Shown piece after piece: positions 16,761-23,532 of a stretch of 39,079 nucleotides of DNA. Origin of the DNA: Cyanobacteria bacterium SIG32 (lineage in GTDB: Bacteria > Cyanobacteriota > Vampirovibrionia > Gastranaerophilales > Gastranaerophilaceae). The stretch is from NCBI GenBank assembly GCA_015152455.1, contig SUTY01000006.1:1-39079 (forward strand), given 5' to 3'. The notes beneath the pieces were generated by a model. It saw only the letters and a program-made list of their open reading frames with translations, ran no database searches and was not told the origin of the DNA. The translations under genes were made by a program, and so were the position numbers. Numbering within the stretch: the first letter of the stretch is position 1; each line of letters opens with the position of its first letter.

Positions 16761-16949
16761 TTAGCATAAAAGATCTATTTTATTTGCTAAATGGCTTTCA
16801 CAAATAGCGGTGCTTCCGACTTGTGGATGTAATTCTCGTTCTTTAACCGAAGTTACACCCTGTTGGTTGCTTTGTGCGTAACGTTGTTGATTGAGAGTAA
16901 TACAGTTTACACCGAAAGTATTGCCATATATTTTCCCAACAGTAGTCAT
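16761..16949 (-). CDS. Small hypothetical protein (62 aa)
   Basis: No family recognised. The sequence is mixed and hydrophilic with three cysteines (near 16, 50 and the final residue), no signal peptide and no membrane segment; it has an NTFGVN stretch reminiscent of the NFG-type tags elsewhere. GGGACG lies about 5-10 bases before the ATG. Its stop abuts the DUF151 stop on the other strand (16760/16761). Codon use looks natural, but a chance frame cannot be excluded. Confidence 0.45.
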   Translation of the reverse strand: MTTVGKIYGNTFGVNCITLNQQRYAQSNQQGVTSVKERELHPQVGSTAICESHLANKIDLLC

Positions 16950-17025
16950 AATACGTCCCTAATTTTTCCCTATATTACTATAAAGTTTTTTTTTGACGTA
17001 TAAATTGCTATTTTGTTAATAAATA

Positions 17026-17181
17026 TTACAATAAGAAAAAGTTTTTCTCACAGTTTAGGTTGTAAATGTTTTTGGACGGATCAAATCTTGGTACGTAAAT
17101 TCTTACATCTTCTTCTTTTTTAAATCCGCATAAGCCGATTATTTTGTCCTCATCTTTGAATAAATTTTTTAAAAATTCCAT
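17026..17181 (-). CDS. Small hypothetical protein (51 aa)
   Basis: A minus-strand frame of 51 codons running from ATG at 17181 to TAA at 17026. It starts MEFLKNLFKDEDKIIGLCGF and contains VRIYVPRFDPSKN near the middle; two cysteines (18 and 44). The ATG is preceded by AAGGTGGAG, an excellent ribosome binding site, which is the main reason to accept it. It is divergent from the DUF1858 gene and lies 76 bases upstream of another small minus-strand gene, with which it may form an operon. Function unknown. Confidence 0.6.
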   Translation of the reverse strand: MEFLKNLFKDEDKIIGLCGFKKEEDVRIYVPRFDPSKNIYNLNCEKNFFLL

Positions 17182-17202
17182 ACTCCACCTTCTTTTTTTG
17201 TG

Positions 17203-17244
17203 TATAATGTTATTAATGATAGGTTAGAAAAAGTCAAAAAGGAG
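17203..17244 (+). promoter_or_regulatory. -10 element and ribosome binding site of the DUF1858 gene
   Basis: TATAAT at 17203-17208, preceded directly by TG; AAAGGAG at 17238-17244 sits 7 bases before the ATG at 17252. A -35 box is not obvious. Confidence 0.55.
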
Positions 17245-17251
17245 AAATGTT

Positions 17252-17455
17252 ATGACAGGAAAAGTTACAAAAGAAATGAATATTATGGATATCGTTCAGT
17301 CTTATCCACAAAGTATTGAAGTATTTCAAAGATATGGTTTAGGTTGTATTGGTTGTGCAGCTGCACGTTTTGAAAACCTTGAAGCTGGTGCAAAAGTTCA
17401 CGGTTTTGACCCAGATGCTATGGTTGCAGATATTAATGCTTTAATCGAGGATTAA
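17252..17455 (+). CDS. DUF1858 domain protein, redox-disulfide type (67 aa)
   Basis: A 67-aa single-domain DUF1858 protein. It has the IMDIVQSYPQSIEVFQRYGLGC pattern (helix, then the loop) and a vicinal CIGC pair (C32/C35) that can form a redox disulfide or bind metal. Members are often found next to hybrid-cluster proteins or fused to redox enzymes. No signal peptide, so cytoplasmic. Strong AAAGGAG ribosome binding site. It is monocistronic, with a hairpin directly behind it. Precise partner unknown. Confidence 0.88.
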   Translation: MTGKVTKEMNIMDIVQSYPQSIEVFQRYGLGCIGCAAARFENLEAGAKVHGFDPDAMVADINALIED

Positions 17456-17475
17456 TTTTTAAAATTTATATTTTT

Positions 17476-17502
17476 ATGGGCGAGTACAATGTACTCGCCC
17501 AT
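17476..17502 (+). terminator. 12-bp hairpin after the DUF1858 gene (probable terminator)
   Basis: ATGGGCGAGTAC (17476-17487), loop AAT, GTACTCGCCCAT (17491-17502). GC-rich for this genome and placed right behind the gene, but it lacks a T-tract; it immediately precedes the -35 box of the next promoter. Confidence 0.55.
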
Positions 17503-17531
17503 TTGCATACTTGCTAAATTTATGCTAAAAT
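17503..17531 (+). promoter_or_regulatory. Sigma-70-type promoter of the M16-like gene
   Basis: TTGCAT (17503-17508), 17-base spacer, TAAAAT (17526-17531). The start would be near 17538, so the leader is very short, just covering the AGGAGAG ribosome binding site (17540-17546) before ATG 17551. Confidence 0.55.
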
Positions 17532-17550
17532 TCCTCTATAGGAGAGAGTT

Positions 17551-18765
17551 ATGGATAAAAAATTATTTAATCTAAAAAATGATATAGAAGTTTTGTACAA
17601 ACGTAATGCGGACACTCCTCGTGTTGCATTTTGTTTGAATTTTTCTTTAAACAATCCTGTGCCAAATCCGGGTGTTTATACCCTTATGACAAGGCTTTTG
17701 ATGCAAGGTACTAAAAATCGTACTTCAGAAGAATTATCTAATGAATTAGACCTGTATGCAATTGAAATGTCAACTGAACTAAAAATGGATTATTTAAAGT
17801 TTAAATTTGTTTGTTTGAATGAAGATTTTGACAAATCACTTGAAATTTTAGAAGATATTGTTAAAAATTCAACATTTGAGGAGTTTGAAAAAGAACGTGT
17901 AAAATTAATTGGTGAAATTGAAGCTCAATTAGATTCTCCTCGAGCAAAAGTTATTGATAACTATTACAAAAATATTTACGCAGGGCACTATTATGGCTAT
18001 ACAAATACTGTGATTTTAGAAAACTTGAAAAATATTACATTTGAAGATGTTGTAGCTGGTTATCAAAGTTTTTTAGATAACAGTAGAAAAGTCGCAGCTT
18101 TTGTCGGAGATCTTGAATTTGATAAAGTCCAGGTTACTTTGGAAGAAAAATTGGGTGGTATTCAAAAGTCAGTTGCTATTCTTCCTGAACTCAATATTCC
18201 TGTATTAAACGAAATTAAAGACGTTGAAATAATTAAACCGGATGCAAACCAAGCTCATATTATTCAAGGTTGGATGGTTGAAACATTTGATAGCGAAGAT
18301 TATCCTGTTTTAGCTTTATTGAATATAATTTTGGGCGCTTCAGGACTTTCTTCAAGATTGTTCTTGGAGTTACGAGATAAAAAAGGGCTTGCATATGTTG
18401 TCAGAAGTTCTTATGATGTTGCAAAATTATGTGCTAACTTCTCAATATACATTGCAACAGAACCTAATAACATAAAGGTTTCTTTGGACGGATTTAAAGA
18501 AGAAATAGAGAAAATAAAAACAATATTAGTATCAGAAGAAGAATTGGAAAATGCAAGAAATAATATTTTAGGTAAATGGGCATTTTCACAAGAAGATAAT
18601 AGCCGTCAGGCTTCTACTTATGCACACTATGCCGTATCAGGTTTAGGTTTCGATTTTAATGAACGAGCAAAAGAACGTATTAAGTTTGTTACACCTGAAC
18701 AAGTTATGGCTTGTGCTAATAAGTATTTCAATGACAAATATGTAGTTTCTATTATTAAACCCTAA
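17551..18765 (+). CDS. M16-family peptidase-like protein without the zinc site (404 aa)
   Basis: It has the two-domain M16B architecture. The N-terminal half contains the family landmark region around NPGVYTLMTRLLMQGT, but where active members have HxxEH this one has VYTLM, so it should not bind zinc. The C-terminal half keeps ELRDKKGLAYVVRSSYD, the substrate-contact Arg/Tyr region found in non-catalytic partner subunits. In two-subunit M16B enzymes an inactive chain pairs with an active one. A catalytic M16 protein is encoded at 23521-26319, but the link is inference. Clear AGGAGAG ribosome binding site; length normal for a single M16B chain; no signal peptide. Confidence 0.88.
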   Translation: MDKKLFNLKNDIEVLYKRNADTPRVAFCLNFSLNNPVPNPGVYTLMTRLLMQGTKNRTSEELSNELDLYAIEMSTELKMDYLKFKFVCLNEDFDKSLEILEDIVKNSTFEEFEKERVKLIGEIEAQLDSPRAKVIDNYYKNIYAGHYYGYTNTVILENLKNITFEDVVAGYQSFLDNSRKVAAFVGDLEFDKVQVTLEEKLGGIQKSVAILPELNIPVLNEIKDVEIIKPDANQAHIIQGWMVETFDSEDYPVLALLNIILGASGLSSRLFLELRDKKGLAYVVRSSYDVAKLCANFSIYIATEPNNIKVSLDGFKEEIEKIKTILVSEEELENARNNILGKWAFSQEDNSRQASTYAHYAVSGLGFDFNERAKERIKFVTPEQVMACANKYFNDKYVVSIIKP

Positions 18766-18795
18766 TTAGGGAATGATAAATTTGGTTTTTGAATG

Positions 18796-18832
18796 AATAA
18801 TAACGTTAATGAAATATATTAGCGTTATTATT
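18796..18832 (+). repeat. Inverted repeat enclosing the start codon of the OmpA-like gene
   Basis: AATAATAACG (18796-18805) pairs with CGTTATTATT (18823-18832); with a T-G wobble and TAAT/ATTA inside, the stem reaches about 15 pairs with a 7-base loop. The ATG (18809-18811) lies in the stem. A T-rich run follows, so it may also end the M16-like transcript. AT-rich, so only moderately stable. Confidence 0.6.
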
Positions 18833-19330
18833 TTTTATTTATTTTTAACTTTGCCTGTTTGTGCAAATATTTACGTTTCTGAGTCCACGCAAAAAGCTGA
18901 GATGCTTTTTCGGCAAAATGTTTCAAATCAGGACAAAATTATTTTTACGCATGTTCCAAGAGGTTTAATTATCAGTATTGATGATAAACTTTTTTTTAAT
19001 GAAAACCAGCACCAATTAAAAGGTGAATGCTTACCAATGTTGAACCAGATTGCTGATGTTTTGAACATACTTGATAATAATTTTGTTATTGAGGGGCATA
19101 CAAAAGATATAGATTCTAAAAATTCAATTTATAATCACAATTGGGAATTATCTCTAGCAAGGGCAAATAATATCTCAAAATATTTGATGCGGTGCAAAAA
19201 AGTTTCACCTGAAAAAATTTTTATAGTTGGATTTGGTGAATTTATGCCGTTTATGGGAAATGTTTCAGAAAATATCGGAATGGATAACCGAATAGATTTT
19301 GTAATTCTGGATTATCAAGCAAGTCGTTAA
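18809..19330 (+). CDS. OmpA/MotB C-terminal domain protein with signal peptide (173 aa)
   Basis: Residues 1-~19 are a signal peptide (MKYISVIIFYLFLTLPVCA). Residues ~60-170 form an OmpA-like peptidoglycan-binding domain: FVIEGHTKD, NWELSLARANNISKYLM, VSPEKIFIVGFGE and GMDNRIDFVIL. It should anchor to peptidoglycan in the periplasm. There is no beta-barrel and no lipobox. No clear ribosome binding site precedes the ATG, which is embedded in an inverted repeat. The stop overlaps the sigma-factor stop on the other strand by three bases (shared TTAA). Confidence 0.85.
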   Translation: MKYISVIIFYLFLTLPVCANIYVSESTQKAEMLFRQNVSNQDKIIFTHVPRGLIISIDDKLFFNENQHQLKGECLPMLNQIADVLNILDNNFVIEGHTKDIDSKNSIYNHNWELSLARANNISKYLMRCKKVSPEKIFIVGFGEFMPFMGNVSENIGMDNRIDFVILDYQASR

Positions 19331-20154
19331 GCTACAATTGATTGACGCATACGTGTTGAACGGTTTTCACTAAGGATATTTTTCAATTTCATAATACCTT
19401 GAGCGTGTAGTTGGCAAACACGTGATTCTGACATGCTAATAGTTTCACCTATTTCTTTAAGTGTCATGTTTTCTTGATAGTAAAGAACCATGATCATTCT
19501 TTCTCTTTCTGGTAATCTTTGCAAAGCCCTCTCCAATTCTTGTTTAACGTTTTTCTCTTCAGCTTCTTCTTGTGGATTTAATTTATTAGTGTCTTGGATA
19601 GTGTCAATGATTTCTACGCTATCTTCAGCACTGCCTTTTTTCTCGTAAAGCGAAGTAATAATTACATCTTCTGATAATAATTGATTTACTTTTTCAGGAT
19701 CCATATCAACGTGGTTAGCTATTTCTTGCGTGGTTGGCATTCTGCCAAGTTGTTGTTTTAAATATTCTTGCGCTTCTTTTAGAACTTTAATTTTTTGGCG
19801 AACGCTTCTAGGCAAAAAGTCCTGCGCACGAATTCTATCCAAAATAGCCCCACGAATTCTTATAAGGGCGTATGTTTCAAATCTGGTATTCTTCTGTGGC
19901 GAATATCTTTCAATTGCATTGATAAGCCCCTCAACCCCATATCCGGCAATATCTTCAACAGATATAGTTGTAGGCAATGTAACTTTAACACGACCGACAA
20001 CATAGCGGATTAAATAAATGTACTGAACAATAAGAGCGTCACGAGATGCTTTGTCGGTTCTATCATTAAGATATTTTTCCCACAAGGCAACAAGCTCTTC
20101 TTCAGAAAGCCTTTTGATGTTGTTATATGATGTAAAATCGAAATCTTGACTCAT
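19327..20154 (-). CDS. FliA/WhiG-type (sigma-28 family) RNA polymerase sigma factor
   Basis: About 275 aa. Region 2 includes LIVQYIYLIRYVVGRV and the promoter-melting segment GYGVEGLINAIERY...FETYALIRIRGAILDRIR, typical of FliA/SigF/SigB-like factors. Region 3 has LGRMPTTQEIANHVDM. Region 4 has LPERERMIMVLYYQENMTLKEIGETISMSESRVCQLH, the -35-binding helix-turn-helix. The start is ATG 20154, with GGGCGG about 5 bases before; a TTG at 20166 overlaps that site. Such factors control motility, stress or development. No anti-sigma factor is visible nearby, so the regulon cannot be named. Convergent with the OmpA-like gene. Confidence 0.9.
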   Translation of the reverse strand: MSQDFDFTSYNNIKRLSEEELVALWEKYLNDRTDKASRDALIVQYIYLIRYVVGRVKVTLPTTISVEDIAGYGVEGLINAIERYSPQKNTRFETYALIRIRGAILDRIRAQDFLPRSVRQKIKVLKEAQEYLKQQLGRMPTTQEIANHVDMDPEKVNQLLSEDVIITSLYEKKGSAEDSVEIIDTIQDTNKLNPQEEAEEKNVKQELERALQRLPERERMIMVLYYQENMTLKEIGETISMSESRVCQLHAQGIMKLKNILSENRSTRMRQSIVA

Positions 20155-20396
20155 TAATCCGCCCAAATATTGTTCAATATATTTCTATTCTATACAATAT
20201 CTGGATCCCTACATCAACTAAAAAGATGAATTAACCAAAATCTCATTAAAGTGATGTAGATTATTTAATAAAAAATACACTGACATAAATTATTAGAATT
20301 GATGTTTATAATCTTCAGGAATTTTTTAATTATTTAATTGAATAAGTTTTGTGCATAAAGCACCAGTAGCTACTTCTTAGCTTCTATATAAATTCG

Positions 20397-21002
20397 CTAT
20401 AATTCACTCGTTTTATAGGTGAAATACCCCTCATAGTTATAACTAGCATCCAGACCTTTCATAAACACTTCACGATTATTAATATCAGATGTTAATGCAC
20501 TCCTCAAAAGTTCTTTAATTTCTAGGCTTTTAATCGGACTACGTTCCATTGAAGATAAATAATCTTCCTTATCAACCGTACTCCAATCAACAACCATTGA
20601 AAGCTCTTTTTTAAGAATTAAATCTAACCAAATTCTAGCACTACGACCATTACCTTCTCTAAAAGGATGCGCAACATTCATTTCAACATATTTTTCAATT
20701 ATTTCGTCGAATGTAGATTGAGGCATGGCATCAATATGTTCTAATGCTGATTTTAAATACATTACAGGTGCAAATCTAAAATTACCTTTTGCAATATTTA
20801 CGGTCCTTATTTCTCCAGCAAATGAATATATTTCACCAAAAAGATATTCATGAATTTTAGCTAACGACACAAATTTTCCTACTTCGAGATCGTCTAAAAT
20901 CTTCTTTTCAAACAATTCACGAGCTTTTATTTTGCTAATTTTTTCTTCTATTTGTGCTAATTCAAATGAATTGGTAATACCTAATTTATTCTCTAAAACC
21001 AT
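20397..21002 (-). CDS. Fic-domain protein, probable AMP transferase with C-terminal inhibitory motif
   Basis: A 201-aa Fic protein. The active-site loop HPFREGNGRSAR fits HxFx(D/E)GNGRxxR completely, so it should transfer AMP (or another nucleotide moiety) from a nucleotide to a target hydroxyl. N-terminal ENKLGITNSFELAQIE and the FAGEIRTVNIAKGNFRFAP hairpin are typical of this group. Near the C-terminus S187-YNY-E191-G192 matches the (S/T)xxxE(G/N) inhibitory motif, making it a class III, self-inhibited Fic. That explains why no antitoxin gene is present. It lies 10 bases downstream of the CNNM gene, likely in one transcript. Target unknown. Confidence 0.9.
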   Translation of the reverse strand: MVLENKLGITNSFELAQIEEKISKIKARELFEKKILDDLEVGKFVSLAKIHEYLFGEIYSFAGEIRTVNIAKGNFRFAPVMYLKSALEHIDAMPQSTFDEIIEKYVEMNVAHPFREGNGRSARIWLDLILKKELSMVVDWSTVDKEDYLSSMERSPIKSLEIKELLRSALTSDINNREVFMKGLDASYNYEGYFTYKTSEL

Positions 21003-21012
21003 AATAGCCTAC

Positions 21013-22362
21013 TTATTCACTAACTTGTTCTGAAACTTGTTGTTCTTCTTGTAAAATTTCCAGTTTTGTGATTCTTGCACCATCAATTTCTTTTACAGTA
21101 AATGTCAAATTATGGCTTGAAGCTGTATCTCCAACTTCTGCAATTTTACCTAATAACTTAACAACCAGACCACCGATAGTGTCAATATCTTCGTCATCAA
21201 TAGTTTCTTCATCAAGGTTAAAGAATTCTGCCAATTCGTCTAATCTCATCATGGCATTAGCTTCGTATTTGTTAGGTTCGATTTCAACAATATCAACTTC
21301 TTCTTCATCTTCGTCAAATTCGTCTTGAACTTCGCCAAATATTTCTTCCAACACGTCTTCAAGTGTAATCAAACCTGAGGTACCACCAAATTCATCAATA
21401 ACAATTGCCATTTGACCTTTGCATTTTTTGAATTCTAAAACCAAATTATCCATTGTAATTGTTTCAGGAACTAACAAAATATCACGCTGAATTCTTGAAA
21501 TTGGGCAATCTGTATCATCAATTGAGAGTTTGTATAAATCTTTTACGTGGATTAAACCTGTGATATGGTCGATATCTTCGTCATATACTGGATATCTTGT
21601 GTATTGGTTTTCTGTTGCAACTTGATTTAATTCTTCTAATGACATGTCAAGCGGAACACAAACCATATCCGTTCTTGGTGTCATAACTTGTTTAGCAGTC
21701 AAATCTGAGAATTTGAATACATTGTGCAACATTTCTTTTTCAGTTTCATTCAACACACCACCGTTAAAACTTGCATCAACTAGCATATCAAGTTCTTCTG
21801 ATGAGTGAACAAGTGATGATTTATGTGAATGAGGTATGTTCATTAGTTTTAAGCAAAAATTACCAAATCCATTCAATAACCATATAAATGGATTAAATAC
21901 CCATGTAATTGCCTGCATAGGTTTTGCAATAACTAAGGCAGTTTTTTCTGTAAATTCTAAAGCAATTGATTTTGGGATAAGTTCGCCAACAACAACGTGT
22001 AAGAATGTAATCAACGCAAATGCTATTGATACAGAAACTGTGTGTGTTGCGATATTTTGGCTTATTCCTGGCAAGAATACAAATATTGGTTCAATTATTC
22101 TTGCTAAAGTGCTTTCGCCAACCCAACCTAAGCCGATACTTGATATTGTTACACCAAGTTGAACGGCTGCTATAAATTTATCAAGATCTTTAACCGCTTC
22201 AAGTGCAATTTTGGCATTAGAATCACCTTCTTTAACTAACTGCTCAATTCTGGTCTTTCTAACCTTAACCATTGCAAACTCTGCTGCTACAAAAAATCCA
22301 TTTGAAAATAGCAAAAAGGCTATCAAAAATAAATTAAAAACTAAATTTCCCGACTCTTCCAT
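21013..22362 (-). CDS. CNNM/CorC-family membrane protein with CBS pair (hemolysin C-like)
   Basis: A 449-aa protein. Residues ~1-190 are the DUF21/CNNM membrane domain (FFVAAEFAMVKVRKTRIEQL; QLGVTISSIGLGWVGE), residues ~205-335 a CBS pair (KQVMTPRTDMVCVP ... GTSGLITLEDVLEEIFGEVQDEFD), and residues ~345-435 a CorC/HlyC C-terminal domain. The family is linked to Mg2+ or Co2+ efflux and homeostasis; 'hemolysin' is a historical label. A run of acidic residues (EFDEDEEEVD) links the CBS and C-terminal domains. A -10-like TATAAT lies near 22395-22405 on this strand. First gene of a probable two-gene unit with fic. Confidence 0.92.
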   Translation of the reverse strand: MEESGNLVFNLFLIAFLLFSNGFFVAAEFAMVKVRKTRIEQLVKEGDSNAKIALEAVKDLDKFIAAVQLGVTISSIGLGWVGESTLARIIEPIFVFLPGISQNIATHTVSVSIAFALITFLHVVVGELIPKSIALEFTEKTALVIAKPMQAITWVFNPFIWLLNGFGNFCLKLMNIPHSHKSSLVHSSEELDMLVDASFNGGVLNETEKEMLHNVFKFSDLTAKQVMTPRTDMVCVPLDMSLEELNQVATENQYTRYPVYDEDIDHITGLIHVKDLYKLSIDDTDCPISRIQRDILLVPETITMDNLVLEFKKCKGQMAIVIDEFGGTSGLITLEDVLEEIFGEVQDEFDEDEEEVDIVEIEPNKYEANAMMRLDELAEFFNLDEETIDDEDIDTIGGLVVKLLGKIAEVGDTASSHNLTFTVKEIDGARITKLEILQEEQQVSEQVSE

Positions 22363-22425
22363 TACGTTTATTTTACCTCAATTATTGTTAGTATTAATTA
22401 TAATATTATTTGAGGAAAAATGCAA

Positions 22426-23250
22426 CTATTCTACTTCAACCTCTTTTAGCTGAGTGTATATAATTGGGGATAATCCTTCTTTAGAAATTATATCAATGAT
22501 TTTGTATTGATGAGGTGTTCCTAAAAGTGTTGGTGTACTTATATGATAAACACCATTTCTCATTTCTTCAGCATTTACATGGAAATGTCCAGACAAAACC
22601 GCTAAAACATTATTGTATTTATCTAGGATTTCAAAATATTTTTCAGGTTGGTATGTTCTATGTGTTTTAAGTTTACCAGTACCGAACTCCTTCATATCCA
22701 TTATCGGATAGTGTTGGAATATAATGACTGGACGCTTTGAATTTTTAGCAAGCTGCTTGTCTAACCATTCTCTTGTATCAGCTCTGTAATATCCCACAGA
22801 ACCAGGTATAACCTCTTTTGCTCCATCAACAATTAAGAATTTATAACCTTTTTTCTTAAAAGAATAGTTCCAACTTCTACGAAGCCACAATATATTATTT
22901 TCCCTAATTATTTCACTATATCTATCTTTTGAAAGATTTTTACTTTTAGCAACATCATGATCGCCTAACACAATATAATAAGGAACTTCTAATTTATTTA
23001 TAATTTTAACAAAATCGTCTAAGTCATCAGGATTTGGATTATTAAGGTTGTCGCCTGTAAACACGACAAAAGAAAGGTTTTTTAACCTGTTTATGTCTTT
23101 AACAGTTTCTTCCAAAACTTTTACTTTGTAAGGTTTATTTGCTTCAAAATGAACATCTGTTACTTGAACAAATTTTATGGCACTTTCAAAGGCAAAAGCA
23201 CAAGTTTGTAATAATAAAACAGATAAAAATGTTAAAATAACCTTCTTCAT
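22426..23250 (-). CDS. Secreted calcineurin-like metallophosphoesterase
   Basis: About 274 aa. Residues 1-~21 form a signal peptide (KKVILTFLSVLLLQTCAFA). The metallophosphoesterase motifs appear in order: TDVHFE (D-x-H), FTGDN (GDxx), LGDHD (GNHD-type), HYPI and SGHFHV (GHxH). It should hydrolyse phosphoesters in the periplasm using two metal ions; the substrate is unknown. The start is ATG 23250; a TTG two codons upstream is unnecessary. There is no ribosome binding site: TGCTATAAT ends only 6 bases before the ATG, so the mRNA may be leaderless. Confidence 0.9.
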   Translation of the reverse strand: MKKVILTFLSVLLLQTCAFAFESAIKFVQVTDVHFEANKPYKVKVLEETVKDINRLKNLSFVVFTGDNLNNPNPDDLDDFVKIINKLEVPYYIVLGDHDVAKSKNLSKDRYSEIIRENNILWLRRSWNYSFKKKGYKFLIVDGAKEVIPGSVGYYRADTREWLDKQLAKNSKRPVIIFQHYPIMDMKEFGTGKLKTHRTYQPEKYFEILDKYNNVLAVLSGHFHVNAEEMRNGVYHISTPTLLGTPHQYKIIDIISKEGLSPIIYTQLKEVEVE

Positions 23251-23286
23251 AATCAAATTATAGCATGAATATGATATAATAATTCT
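23251..23286. promoter_or_regulatory. Divergent extended -10 promoters for two apparently leaderless genes
   Basis: On the minus strand TGCTATAAT (TATAAT at 23262-23257) is followed by 6 bases and the ATG of the phosphoesterase. On the plus strand TGATATAAT (TATAAT at 23275-23280) is followed by 6 bases and the ATG of the S4 gene. Both transcripts would start at or next to the A of ATG, and neither gene has a ribosome binding site. Confidence 0.65.
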
Positions 23287-23532
23287 ATGAGATTAGATAA
23301 ATTTTTAAAAGTTTCACGATTAATAAAACGCAGAACAGTTGCAAATGAAGTTTCTGATATGGGTAGAGTACTGGTTAACGGAAATCAGGCAAAACCATCT
23401 AAACAACTTAAAGCCGGCGATATTATCACAATAGAATATGCAAACAGAAAAGTTGAGGCACGAGTTTTAAAAGTGCCTGAAAACAATGTTAGCGTTCAAG
23501 AATCTTCAACTTTGTATGAATTACTTGATTAA
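23287..23532 (+). CDS. S4-domain RNA-binding protein, RqcP/YabO-Hsp15 family (81 aa)
   Basis: An 81-aa protein that is almost entirely an S4 domain: MRLDKFLKVSRLIKRRTVANE, then GRVLVNGNQAKPSKQLKAGD and ITIEYANRKVEARVL. Size and sequence fit the Hsp15/YabO group. In Bacillus the YabO member (RqcP) binds the stalled 50S subunit and assists RqcH in alanine tailing during ribosome rescue. I do not assign rqcP firmly because no rqcH is in the window. No ribosome binding site; probably leaderless. Its 3' end overlaps the M16 gene on the other strand by 12 bases. Confidence 0.85.
   Translation: MRLDKFLKVSRLIKRRTVANEVSDMGRVLVNGNQAKPSKQLKAGDIITIEYANRKVEARVLKVPENNVSVQESSTLYELLD

Noticed and set aside
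20209-20259. CTACATCA/TGATGTAG inverted repeat upstream of the sigma-factor gene
   Set aside because: Only 8 perfect pairs separated by 35 bases in an AT-rich stretch; too weak to call an operator. The rest of 20167-20396 shows nothing else I can support.
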